Positions 56,339 through 64,000 of a DNA stretch of 64,000 nucleotides are shown piece by piece. Every line of letters begins with the position of its first letter. The first letter of the stretch is position 1. The notes beneath the pieces are model-generated. The model did no database searches. It saw only the letters and a program-made list of their open reading frames with translations, and was not told where the DNA came from. The position numbers and the translations under genes are program-made. The stretch is from Candidatus Aquiluna sp. IMCC13023 (GTDB taxonomy: Bacteria; Actinomycetota; Actinomycetes; Actinomycetales; Microbacteriaceae), in contig NZ_AJKR01000003.1 of the NCBI RefSeq assembly GCF_000257665.1, positions 451,471 through 515,470 on the forward strand, read 5' to 3'.

Positions 56339-57150
56339 TTGGCCTCCGCGATAGAAATGAACTGATCTATAAGCAACTGCTCGCCCCTGAACTTAGGGTC
56401 TATGCCGGCTCTAATAAGTATCTCTTCGGCGGCTGTTGGAGATCCCGCCCAGTTGGACAGAGACTGCCTCAGGGTTTTTCTTCGTTGGCCAAAAGCAGCA
56501 TCAATGACCGCAAAGACGGCTTTTCTATCTGCCGTTCTAGTCACAGTGTGCTCGAAATACACCAGGGCTGAATCGACATTAGGCGCTGGCCAAAAGACAT
56601 TTCTACCGATGTTCCCGGCCAGCCTGGCCGGCCCGTACCAAGACATCTTGAGGCTTGGGGACCCGTAATCCTTCGTGCCAGGAGTAGCTGCTAACCGATG
56701 AGCAACCTCGGCCTGAACCATCACTAAACCTTTTTCTAGGCTCGGGAACGTGGCTAGAAAGTGCAGCAGCACCGGAACGGAAATGTTGTAGGGCAAATTC
56801 GCTACTAATGCCGTTGGAGCTTTCGGTAGTTCTTTAGTCTGCAAAGCATCTGCAAGCACTAGCTCCACGGTTTTTCCAGGTGCATGCTGGGCAATTGTCA
56901 GGGGAAGTTGCTTGGCAAGCTTCGGGTCAATCTCGACCGCTATGACGCTTTCGACCTTTTCCAATAGCCCCAAGGTGAGCGAGCCTAAACCAGGTCCAAT
57001 TTCCACCACGATGTCGCTAGGAACCAGACCGGCTGCTGAAACTATCCGGTTGATAGTGTTTGGATCAATTACAAAGTTCTGTCCAAGTTTTTTTGTTGGC
57101 TTGATATCCAGCATCCCGGCTAACTGGCGAATCTCCTTAGCCCCGAGCAC
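56335..57150 (-). CDS. rsmA: 16S rRNA dimethyladenosine transferase
   Basis: RsmA (KsgA) dimethylates two adjacent adenines at the 3' end of 16S rRNA. The 271-residue protein has TKKLGQNFVID, the SAM motif VVEIGPGLGSLT, and the catalytic NLPYNISVPVLLHFL. GTG 57150 is preferred because it overlaps the tatD stop by one base (TAGTG) and AAGGA lies upstream; ATG 57171 in the same frame is possible. In mycobacteria rpfB lies between tatD and this gene; here nothing does. Confidence 0.95.
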   Translation of the reverse strand: MLGAKEIRQLAGMLDIKPTKKLGQNFVIDPNTINRIVSAAGLVPSDIVVEIGPGLGSLTLGLLEKVESVIAVEIDPKLAKQLPLTIAQHAPGKTVELVLADALQTKELPKAPTALVANLPYNISVPVLLHFLATFPSLEKGLVMVQAEVAHRLAATPGTKDYGSPSLKMSWYGPARLAGNIGRNVFWPAPNVDSALVYFEHTVTRTADRKAVFAVIDAAFGQRRKTLRQSLSNWAGSPTAAEEILIRAGIDPKFRGEQLLIDQFISIAEAK

Positions 57151-58046
57151 TAGCTCAATCCTTCCGCCCAAGAACCATAGACATTCTCGGTATTCCTGTT
57201 CAGCTGAAGGGCAAGGTCGTTGTCACTCCACTGCATAAGTGCAGCGATAAACCTGAGGGTGTGCGGCACTAGATAGGGCGCATTTGGTCTTCCCCGAAGA
57301 GGCTCGGGGGTCAAAAATGGCGCATCCGTCTCTATGAGAAGCTGGCTGGGATCAACCGCCAGAAGGGAGTCTCGGAGGTGCTGGTTCTTCTTGAAGGTCA
57401 CGTTGCCGGCAAAAGATAAGAACCAGCCGTTTTCTTTGCAGATTTGGGCCAGCTCCAAATCCCCGGAGTAACAGTGAAAAACAGTTCGCTCGGGTGCGCC
57501 GACTCTTAGCAAGGTTGCAACAACATCAGCGTGAGCATCACGGTCATGAATCTGAAGCGCCAGGTCAAACTCCTTGGCAATTGCAATGTGCTGCTCAAAC
57601 GAGTGCTGCTGCATCGATAAAGCTTCGTCGCCCTGTGTGCGGAAATAATCAAGCCCTGTTTCTCCAACGGCCCTTACTCTTTGAAGTTTTGCTAAGTCGG
57701 CAATTTCCAGAATTGCATCGTCAAGTTCCTTGAGCGACCCATAAAGCGGAGCTTCATTGGGGTGAATTGCTACCGCGGCAAGTAGCATCGGCTCGCGGGC
57801 TGCGAGCTCGGCAGAATACTTTGAGCTCTCGAGGGTAACTCCCACTTGGACCGCACCCAACATGTTGACTTGCCGCATCATCTCAATGTGCTGGGCCACA
57901 CTCAGCGGCTCATCGCCATCAGCTATTTCTAGGTGAGTGTGATTATCGTAGGTGCCGACTTCCAGAGGCTCAGGTAGCGCCGGGTAAAGACGCTTCGCTT
58001 TCTCGCTGCCGTCGTAACTATTGCGAGTTCTCGCAAACTCGCTCAT
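57150..58046 (-). CDS. tatD: TatD-family metal-dependent hydrolase
   Basis: A 298-residue TIM-barrel hydrolase, family members of which are 3'-5' DNases. Metal-site motifs are YDNHTHLE, VGETGLDYFR, LQIHDRDAHAD, VFHCYSGDLE and IETDAPFLTPEPLRGRPNAP. The first motif reads HTHLE where E. coli has HxHLD; the Glu form is common in actinobacteria. A 30-residue N-terminal extension precedes the barrel. Its ATG overlaps the metG stop by four bases. Confidence 0.93.
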   Translation of the reverse strand: MSEFARTRNSYDGSEKAKRLYPALPEPLEVGTYDNHTHLEIADGDEPLSVAQHIEMMRQVNMLGAVQVGVTLESSKYSAELAAREPMLLAAVAIHPNEAPLYGSLKELDDAILEIADLAKLQRVRAVGETGLDYFRTQGDEALSMQQHSFEQHIAIAKEFDLALQIHDRDAHADVVATLLRVGAPERTVFHCYSGDLELAQICKENGWFLSFAGNVTFKKNQHLRDSLLAVDPSQLLIETDAPFLTPEPLRGRPNAPYLVPHTLRFIAALMQWSDNDLALQLNRNTENVYGSWAEGLS

Positions 58047-59617
58047 GCGCTCTCTTCTACCCTTGGGAAGAGGGCCTCTAGTTCACCCAGCTTTACACCG
58101 GGTTGCAATAACCCCCAGGTTTCACAGGATGACAGCGGCTGATCCGCAAGCTCACCAAGTGAGCTGCCAACCGAATCCCAGAGCCTGCCGGTGGCTTTTG
58201 GCATAATAGGAGCCAGCAATACCGATAGACAGCGAAGTCCTTCTACAGCCGTGTACAAGACAGTAGACAGACGCTCTTTATTTGCCGAATCCTTGGCCAG
58301 GACCCAAGGTTCTTGGGTCGTGATGTAGCTATTGAGCTCATCGACAAGTGTCCAAATTTTCGCTATCGCCTCGTGTGGGGCAATCTGGGAAATCGCAAGA
58401 TCGGCTTCACGGGTGGCGGCTGCTGCAATGTTCGAAACATTCTTGTCAGCATCGGTGAATTCTCCGGGGGCTTGGATAACTCCGTCAAAGTAGCGATTCA
58501 CCATTGCCACAGTTCTGGAGGCTAAGTTGCCGAAGCCGTTTGCCAATTCAGAGTGATATCTTGCTGAGAGATCCTCCCAGCTAAACGAACCATCGGAGCC
58601 GAAACCAATTGCCTTCATGAAGTAATACCTAAAAGCGTCAGACCCGAAAATATCGGTTATCTGATTCGGGGAGATTCCGGTCAATTTGGACTTGGACATC
58701 TTTTCGCCGCCAACAAGTAGCCAGCCGTGACCAAAGACTTGACGTGGTGGCTCCAGACCTGCTGCCATAAGCATCGCCGGCCAAATAACGGCGTGAAAGC
58801 GCAGAATATCCTTGCCTACAACCTGAACATCGGCTGGCCACAGCGACTTGAGCTTCTCTTCATCACTGCCATATCCGATTGCGGTGATGTAGTTCAAAAG
58901 CGCGTCAAACCAAACATAGGTGATGTGCTCGGAGTCCCAAGGGATGTCAATGCCCCAGTCAAATCGTTCCTTGGACCTAGAAATGGACAGGTCGCTGAGG
59001 CCTGATTTCACAAACGAAACAACTTCGTTTTTGGCAGATGCCGGTTGAATGAAAGTGGGGTTTTGCTCGTAGTGACTCAGGAGTTTTTCTTGGAACTGAC
59101 TCAGCTTGAAAAAGTAATTTGTTTCATTCAGCTGCTCCACCGGCTTTGAATGAATCGCGCAAACTCTCTGCCCAACGAATGCGTCGGTTCCGTCAATAAG
59201 GTCGCCATCGTTTTTGTACTCTTCACAACCGACGCAGTAATTTCCTTCAAATGAACCTTGGTAGATGTAGCCGTCGTCGTAAAGCTTTTGTAAAAACTTC
59301 TGAACCGCTACCTCGTGCCTTGGCTCGGTGGTTCGAATGAAATCTTGATTGTCAATATCGATAGTCTTCAAAAGAGGTAGCCAAGATTCGGTAACCAGCT
59401 TGTCGGTCCAGCTCTTCGGATCGGTGTGGTTTCCAAGGGCTGTTCGCAAAACCTTTTCACCGTGCTCATCGGTTCCAGTCAGCAAAAAGGTGTCTTCTCC
59501 GCGCTGACGGTGCCACCTGGCTAGAACATCACAGGCCACCTCGGTGTAGGCATGGCCGATGTGCGGGGCATCGTTGACGTAGAAGATTGGCGTAGTTACG
59601 TAAAAGGACTTAGACAC
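58043..59617 (-). CDS. metG: methionyl-tRNA synthetase
   Basis: A class I synthetase of 524 residues. HIGHAYTEV is the HIGH motif and GEKMSKSKL the KMSKS motif; the connective domain has NYCVGCEEYKN with one Cys pair for zinc and further Cys at RVCAIHS. The anticodon-binding helical bundle follows and there is no C-terminal tRNA-binding dimer domain. GTG 59617 (residues VSKSFYVTTPIFYVND) is the start; the frame is open to 59692, which would overlap rsmI. It is followed by tatD and rsmA. Confidence 0.96.
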   Translation of the reverse strand: MSKSFYVTTPIFYVNDAPHIGHAYTEVACDVLARWHRQRGEDTFLLTGTDEHGEKVLRTALGNHTDPKSWTDKLVTESWLPLLKTIDIDNQDFIRTTEPRHEVAVQKFLQKLYDDGYIYQGSFEGNYCVGCEEYKNDGDLIDGTDAFVGQRVCAIHSKPVEQLNETNYFFKLSQFQEKLLSHYEQNPTFIQPASAKNEVVSFVKSGLSDLSISRSKERFDWGIDIPWDSEHITYVWFDALLNYITAIGYGSDEEKLKSLWPADVQVVGKDILRFHAVIWPAMLMAAGLEPPRQVFGHGWLLVGGEKMSKSKLTGISPNQITDIFGSDAFRYYFMKAIGFGSDGSFSWEDLSARYHSELANGFGNLASRTVAMVNRYFDGVIQAPGEFTDADKNVSNIAAAATREADLAISQIAPHEAIAKIWTLVDELNSYITTQEPWVLAKDSANKERLSTVLYTAVEGLRCLSVLLAPIMPKATGRLWDSVGSSLGELADQPLSSCETWGLLQPGVKLGELEALFPRVEESA

Positions 59618-59627
59618 TTGAGATATC

Positions 59628-60446
59628 TTAGGCTTTAGCCTGCAGTGCGTGCTGATAGATGACAGTCTTCGAGGCTCCAAATTTATCGGCAAGTTCTGTG
59701 CTGGCCTGTTTTAGGCCCATCCCTGACTCGGCCAGTAACAGAGCTTTTTGGCCCAATTGCTCGTAATCAAGCTGTTCTTCGCCAGCGCCTGAAACAACCA
59801 AAACCATCTCACCCTTTGGAATTTTTTCCGCCCACTCGACAAGCTCTTCAAGGCTTCCGCGCTTTGTTTCCTCAAATTTCTTCGTAAGTTCTCGTGAAAC
59901 ACTGGCTAAGCGATCAACACCGAATACTTTGCTGGCATCCCTAAGGCTCTCCAGAATTCGATGGGGCGCCTCAAAAAACACCATGGTTCGCTTCTCGGTT
60001 ATCAGTGACTCAAACACCCGAACTCGCTCGCCGGATTTTCTTGGCAAAAAGCCTTCAAAACTGAACCGGTCAGTGGGCAAGCCTGAAACCGCGAGCGCCG
60101 AAACTACGGCCGATGGTCCCGGCACAATTTGAATCTCCACGCCTGCATCCGCGCAGGCCCTAACCAATAAGAAACCAGGGTCAGAGATTGTTGGCATGCC
60201 AGCGTCGCTTACCAGGACAACTGTTTCGTCTTTGGCTAGCTCGACAAGCTCAACGATGCGATCCCGTTCATTGTGTTCGTGCAGACTGAAGAGCTTGGCG
60301 TTTAGGGTGATGCCCAGACCCCGACACAGTCGCTTCAGCTCTCTGGTGTCTTCGGCTGCAATAAAACTGGCTTCAGTAAGAGTTTTCTCCAAGCGCTTGG
60401 ACGCATCGGAAAGATTTCCGATTGGAGTGGCCGCAAGTATCAACAC
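59628..60446 (-). CDS. rsmI: 16S rRNA 2'-O-ribose methyltransferase RsmI
   Basis: RsmI methylates the ribose of C1402 in 16S rRNA. The 272-residue protein has ILAATPIGNLSDAS, the motif EDTRELKRLCRGLGI, the SAM site VSDAGMPTISDPGFLLV, PGPSAVVSALAVSGL and FEAPHRILESL. GTG 60446 opens directly on the methylase strand and is preferred over ATG 60485, which would overlap the divergent pmt gene. RsmI and Pmt are divergent neighbours in mycobacteria too. Confidence 0.94.
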   Translation of the reverse strand: MLILAATPIGNLSDASKRLEKTLTEASFIAAEDTRELKRLCRGLGITLNAKLFSLHEHNERDRIVELVELAKDETVVLVSDAGMPTISDPGFLLVRACADAGVEIQIVPGPSAVVSALAVSGLPTDRFSFEGFLPRKSGERVRVFESLITEKRTMVFFEAPHRILESLRDASKVFGVDRLASVSRELTKKFEETKRGSLEELVEWAEKIPKGEMVLVVSGAGEEQLDYEQLGQKALLLAESGMGLKQASTELADKFGASKTVIYQHALQAKA

Positions 60447-60469
60447 GCTAAGCAAACTAGCATCTAAGC

Positions 60470-61924
60470 GTGATATCAGCAGCAATTCGCGTTTCGACCA
60501 AGCTGGCCAGCCATCGCCGGTTTGGCCTCATTTCCACGCTTGGAATAACTCTTATCGGCCTGATAATTCGGTTCGGAAATCTTGCTAACCCAAGGCTTCT
60601 GATATTCGACGAGACCTACTACGTAAAAGACGCTTATACCCTCGGGCTATTCGGATCCGAACGCAATTGGCAAGCCGGTGCGAATGCCGACTTTGAAATG
60701 GGTAACCTCTCTGGCTTTCTGGACACTGCCGCTTATGTAGTCCACCCGCCACTTGGCAAGTGGCTGATATGGCTTGGCATGCAACTATTTGGTGCCGACT
60801 CGGCGCTTGGCTGGCGCTTCACAACAGCCCTGCTTGGCACGCTGATGATTCCACTAGTAATCCTGATTGCCAGAAGGTTGATTGGATCAAACTTTTTTGC
60901 CGCAGTTGCTGGACTACTGATGGCCCTCGAGGGCTTGTCAATAACTCTTTCCCGCACCGCAATCCTCGATGGAATCCTTGCGTTTTTCGCTTTACTGGCT
61001 TTTTACTTTGTGATCCGAGATCAAGAAGCCTGGGAGCGCAGACTCCGGCATGCTCGGTCAAACGGACTAGTCATACGCGGATGGCTCTTATTGGCAGGTA
61101 TCGCACTTGGGTTAGCCATCGGAGTCAAGTGGTCGGGGTTGTATTTCTTGGCAGCGTTTGGCATTTACACGTTTATTGTGGATCTGAACCTTCGGGGACG
61201 GCTAGGCATGCCGCATGTTCTGGCAATTGGCCAAGGGGCACTGAATGCGATTGTGCTTTTAGTTCCAGCCTTCGGAGTTTACCTACTTGGCTGGCTTGGC
61301 TGGATAACCGGGAGCGATGGATGGGGTAGAAACGCCAAGCCAAGTTGGTACGCGTCTCTTTGGGACTATCACCTCAACGCCTACGCATTCCACACTGGGC
61401 TCACAAGCCCCCACCCCTATCAGGCAAACGCTTTCGAGTGGCTTTTGAGCCTCAGACCAACTGCCCTGTTTTTCGAGCGCTACGAGGCCTCCAGTGCCTG
61501 CGGGGTGCTCACCGATTGCACCGTCGCACTGACCGCAATACCTAATCTTGTAATTTGGCTGGGCGGATTGTTGGCGATTATTTGGTTGGGCCTCAGAAAT
61601 ATTCGGAAGTTCGATGCCGGCAGTTTCGGGCTGGTCACAGGCTTTTTGGCCGGCTGGCTGCCCTGGGTGTTCTACCTCGAGCGCACTACTTTTCAGTTCT
61701 ACGCTGTTGCTTATGCCCCCTATTTAGTGCTCGCTCTAGCTTTTGGTATGCACGTTTACTGGCGCAAAGGCGTTGCTCGAAGGCTTAAGGGTAGGCATGG
61801 GGCGCTGGTGGTTCTCATGGTAGCCGTGGTGTTATTCGCTATTTACTTCTTGTCTATCTGGATGGCGCTACCGGTCCCACATTTTGTCTGGCGAATGCAA
61901 ATGCTCTTTCCATTCTGGGTCTAG
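60470..61924 (+). CDS. pmt: polyprenyl-phosphate-mannose protein O-mannosyltransferase
   Basis: A GT39-family enzyme with 484 residues and about 10-11 membrane helices. The catalytic acidic pair lies in the first outer loop, RLLIFDETYYVKDAYTLG. Later motifs include HPPLGKWLIWLG and IGVKWSGLYFLAAFGIY. It moves mannose from a lipid carrier to Ser/Thr of secreted proteins during Sec export, as shown for the mycobacterial orthologue. GTG 60470, 23 bases from the divergent rsmI. The end overlaps terC by four bases. Confidence 0.95.
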   Translation: MISAAIRVSTKLASHRRFGLISTLGITLIGLIIRFGNLANPRLLIFDETYYVKDAYTLGLFGSERNWQAGANADFEMGNLSGFLDTAAYVVHPPLGKWLIWLGMQLFGADSALGWRFTTALLGTLMIPLVILIARRLIGSNFFAAVAGLLMALEGLSITLSRTAILDGILAFFALLAFYFVIRDQEAWERRLRHARSNGLVIRGWLLLAGIALGLAIGVKWSGLYFLAAFGIYTFIVDLNLRGRLGMPHVLAIGQGALNAIVLLVPAFGVYLLGWLGWITGSDGWGRNAKPSWYASLWDYHLNAYAFHTGLTSPHPYQANAFEWLLSLRPTALFFERYEASSACGVLTDCTVALTAIPNLVIWLGGLLAIIWLGLRNIRKFDAGSFGLVTGFLAGWLPWVFYLERTTFQFYAVAYAPYLVLALAFGMHVYWRKGVARRLKGRHGALVVLMVAVVLFAIYFLSIWMALPVPHFVWRMQMLFPFWV

Positions 61925-62922
61925 ATACCTTTTTTATCGATAACCCTGGTTGCAAGAAGGGACCAGACAGTGGTGACGGTCAGCGTTATCAAAATCACGA
62001 TTAGCGATAAGCCCGTGGAGATTTCTGGGATGACCTTTATGGCCTCTCCGCCATTGATGAACGGGATGTCATTTTTATGTAGGGCGTGAATTACCAGCTT
62101 GATGCCGATCCAAGCCAAGATCAAACTCAATCCAAAGCCAAGATATCTGAGTCGCTGCATTAGACCGCTGAGCAAGAAATAAAGCTGCCTGAGGCCCAAA
62201 AGTGCAAAAGCGTTTGCAACAAAAACTATGTAGGGCTCATTAGTTAGACCGTAAACCGCCGGAATACTATCGAGTGCGAAAAGTAAGTCCGTGAATCCAA
62301 TCGCGACCATGACTAGCAGCAGCGGTGTGATTACGCGCTTGCCGTTTTCAATAATCACTAACTTTGTGCCGTGGTACTGGTTGGTTGAACGAAACCGCCT
62401 TTGAATAAAATTGACAAGTCGTCCGCCCTCGAACTCATCGATTTCCTCATCCGGCTTCAGGTCCTGGGCCGTGTCCTTGATGAGCTTTATGGCAGTAAGA
62501 AGCAGGAACGCACCGAAAGCATAAAAAGCCCAACTGAAGTTCTCGATGAAAGCAGCACCTGCGGCTATAAAAATGCCCCTGAGCACGAGCGCTATCACGA
62601 TGCCAATTAGGAGCGCTTCGGACTGAAGCTTTCTCGGCACCTTGAACTGGGTGAAGATAACCAAAAAGACAAACAGGTTGTCCACGGACAAGGCTTTTTC
62701 GGTAATAAAGCCGCCCAGGTATTCGCCGGCATACTGACCCGGCCATACAAGGCCGATAACCAAAGTGAACAACAAAGCCAGAGAGATGTAGATCGCGCTT
62801 TGGATTGCAGATTCCCGGAAGCCGGGTTCATGGGGATTCCTCACCTGGTAAGCAAGGTCACCAAGGATCACTACCGAGAAGGCGCCGATGGTAATTAACC
62901 ACACCCAAATGTCTACGTTCAT
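61921..62922 (-). CDS. terC: TerC-family integral membrane protein
   Basis: A 333-residue protein with about nine helices. Conserved acidic motifs are EKALSVDNLFVFLVIFTQF and LLFALDSIPAVYGLT, which mark TerC/Alx proteins, thought to move manganese or other metals. ATG 62922 (MNVDIWVWLITIG) follows AGAAGG; the frame is open a further 125 codons but that part has Ser/Pro-rich shadow composition and covers the opposing epimerase gene. It is divergent from that gene across 79 bases. Confidence 0.93.
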   Translation of the reverse strand: MNVDIWVWLITIGAFSVVILGDLAYQVRNPHEPGFRESAIQSAIYISLALLFTLVIGLVWPGQYAGEYLGGFITEKALSVDNLFVFLVIFTQFKVPRKLQSEALLIGIVIALVLRGIFIAAGAAFIENFSWAFYAFGAFLLLTAIKLIKDTAQDLKPDEEIDEFEGGRLVNFIQRRFRSTNQYHGTKLVIIENGKRVITPLLLVMVAIGFTDLLFALDSIPAVYGLTNEPYIVFVANAFALLGLRQLYFLLSGLMQRLRYLGFGLSLILAWIGIKLVIHALHKNDIPFINGGEAIKVIPEISTGLSLIVILITLTVTTVWSLLATRVIDKKGI

Positions 62923-63001
62923 GACCTTCTGTTTTCCAGACCGTTGGAATAAACAGTCTTCGCCAATTGTAGGTAATCTTTCCAGTGGCGAAAGGCTTTG
63001 A

Positions 63002-63886
63002 ATGCGCGTATTGATTTCTGGAGCATCGGGACTAGTTGGAACTGAGCTTTCTAGACAGCTGCTAGATCTCGGGCACGAGCCAGTTGTGCTGGTTCGACGC
63101 GAAGCCAAAGCGAGCAACGAAGTCAGTTGGAAACCCGGACTAGAAGCTCTTGACCCGAGCTTGATGGAATCCATCGATGCGGTCGTAAACATGGGCGGAG
63201 CCACAACCGGACGCATTCCCTGGACAAAGAAATACATGAAATTGCTTATCTCATCAAGGCTTGATTCAACTAAAACTTTGGTGGAAGCAATAAACAACTC
63301 TAAGAACCAGCCAAAAGTTTTAGTGAGTGGGTCCGCCTCAGGAATTTATGGCGATCGCGGAGATGAGCTGCTAACAGAGGAATCAGGTCGGGGAGAAGGT
63401 TTTCTTGCCGACTTGGCGGCCTCTTGGGAGACCGAAGCCCTGAAAGCCAACACTCGCGTCGTACTTGCCAGAACGACCCTGGTCATGAGCAAAAAGCTAG
63501 GTGCTCTCGGTCGACTCATGCCGTTCATTCGCGCCGGTGTTGGCTTCTCGATTGGGCGAGGCAGCCAATGGTGGGCATGGATTAGCCTCGAGGACGAAGC
63601 TAGGGCAATTATTCACTTGATAGACAATGAGGAAGCAACAGGGGCATTCAATCTCACTGCCCCAGAACCCGCCACCTGCAAACAGCTTGTTACTGCTCTT
63701 GGCAAGGAACTTGGCAGGCCGACTTTTCTCAAGGTGCCAGCCTGGGCAATGAATCTCTTCATAGGCGTGGCTGCAAAAGAATTACTACTTTGCTCTCAAA
63801 AAATGAGTTCTGAAAAACTCAGCGACTCAGGATTCGAGTTCACGCACCCGACTTTGAAACAGTCGGCTGCGTACGTAGTTAGCTAA
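63002..63886 (+). CDS. NAD-dependent epimerase/SDR protein (TIGR01777, YfcH type)
   Basis: A 294-residue extended short-chain dehydrogenase. The cofactor motif is LISGASGLVGTELSRQL at 4-20, the conserved VNMGGATTGRIPWTK near 63 and the YfcH-type RTTLVMSKKLGALGRLMPFIRAG with GSQWWAWISLEDEARAI. The C-terminal domain has VPAWAMNLFIG and the family-final FTHPTLKQSAAYV. The substrate is unknown. ATG 63002 follows AAAGG six bases upstream. Its TAA stop touches the stop of the next, convergent gene. Confidence 0.9.
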   Translation: MRVLISGASGLVGTELSRQLLDLGHEPVVLVRREAKASNEVSWKPGLEALDPSLMESIDAVVNMGGATTGRIPWTKKYMKLLISSRLDSTKTLVEAINNSKNQPKVLVSGSASGIYGDRGDELLTEESGRGEGFLADLAASWETEALKANTRVVLARTTLVMSKKLGALGRLMPFIRAGVGFSIGRGSQWWAWISLEDEARAIIHLIDNEEATGAFNLTAPEPATCKQLVTALGKELGRPTFLKVPAWAMNLFIGVAAKELLLCSQKMSSEKLSDSGFEFTHPTLKQSAAYVVS

Positions 63887-64000
63887 CTATTTTTTAGCTA
63901 CTGGCTTCTTTGCAGCAGTGGTCTTAGCTACTGGCTTCTTTGCAGCAGTGGTCTTAGCTGCTGGCTTCTTAGCAGCACTGGTCTTAGCTGCTGGCTTCTT
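63887..64000 (-). CDS. Lys/Ala/Pro-rich tail of a probable HU-type DNA-binding protein (3' part)
   Basis: Only the last 37 codons are in the window; the gene runs off the right edge. They encode decapeptide repeats KKPAAKTSAA, KKPAAKTTAA, KKPVAKTTAA and an ending KKPVAKK, written as nearly identical 30-base DNA repeats. Such tails are typical of actinobacterial HupB-like proteins, where they bind DNA without sequence preference; H1-like proteins share the style. The DNA-binding core is not visible, so identity is provisional. The stop codon directly abuts the stop of the epimerase gene. Confidence 0.75.
   Translation of the reverse strand, partial: KKPAAKTSAAKKPAAKTTAAKKPVAKTTAAKKPVAKK

Noticed and set aside
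62923..63297. 125-residue N-terminal extension of terC
   Set aside because: It is the reverse frame of the epimerase gene and has Ser/Pro/Arg-rich shadow composition.
63897..64000. Regular repeats at the right edge resembling a CRISPR array
   Set aside because: The repeats are in frame with no unique spacers and encode KKPAAKTTAA decapeptides.

Overview
The window is a stretch of actinobacterial chromosome. The evidence is a fused E2/E1 2-oxoglutarate decarboxylase (Kgd), a SigR/RsrA-type redox sigma/anti-sigma pair, a class II fructose bisphosphatase (GlpX), DUF501, DUF4245 and DUF4307 proteins, a protein O-mannosyltransferase, and gene order resembling the Rv1002-Rv1112 part of Mycobacterium tuberculosis (recalled from general knowledge). 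By eye the base composition is only slightly above 50% GC and the genes are packed edge to edge. This fits a streamlined, lower-GC member of the Microbacteriaceae such as the freshwater Rhodoluna/Aquiluna group; that placement is an inference. No gap between genes exceeds 300 bases. The longest spacers are about 190 bases (37415-37600, which holds a tRNA), 158 bases (9993-10150), 147 bases (16430-16576) and 133 bases (53543-53675, which holds a tRNA). Genes commonly overlap by 4 bases, and TTG or GTG starts are frequent.

Layout. 1-9992: the 3' part of kgd, a GDSL-fold protein, the sigma/anti-sigma pair, then aroA-rsgA-hisN-MFS exporter, facing glpX and a small lipoprotein. 10151-18256: cysK-cysE (cysteine synthesis), an EamA transporter, a nitroreductase, typA, a P-loop kinase-like protein, a DedA protein, an unknown 184-residue protein and a CaCA antiporter. 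18329-19681: a flavoprotein disulfide reductase whose richer GC and codon choice differ from its neighbours. 19754-30366: ychF, a DnaQ-type exonuclease, rmuC, a PfkB sugar-phosphate kinase with class II aldolase, ispH, xseA-xseB-DUF4245-carbonic anhydrase-fumC, and an orphan prepilin peptidase. 30419-41179: phoH2, a Z-prenyl transferase, trhA, two small proteins, greA, ilvA, htpX-lemA, tRNA-Leu(UAA), ndh, a subtilase, DUF501 and a DivIC/FtsB-type protein. 41230-53638: eno, hisS, a TetR regulator, then a long minus-strand run tRNA-Gln-glmU-prs-APC permease-rplY-pth-mfd-mazG. 53676-64000: an ABC-F protein, ispE-rsmA-tatD-metG-rsmI, pmt, terC, an NAD-dependent epimerase, and the Lys/Ala/Pro-rich tail of a probable HU-type DNA-binding protein.

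Taken together this is core metabolism: glycolysis/gluconeogenesis (PfkB kinase, Fba, GlpX, Eno), the TCA cycle (Kgd, FumC), a type II NADH dehydrogenase, isoprenoid and cell-wall precursors (IspH, IspE, prenyl transferase, GlmU), amino acids (AroA, HisN, CysKE, IlvA), translation and ribosome maturation (HisS, MetG, RsgA, RsmA, RsmI, YchF, TypA, Pth, L25) and DNA repair (Mfd, XseAB, RmuC).

I found no convincing new multi-gene system, mobile element or CRISPR array. The most unusual signals are a nested stem-loop leader in front of rplY (49860-49910), a tRNA-Leu(UAA) with a short variable loop (37478-37553), a perfect palindrome between hisS and a TetR gene (43806-43820), and the compositionally distinct flavoprotein with its own operator-like repeat (18314-19681).
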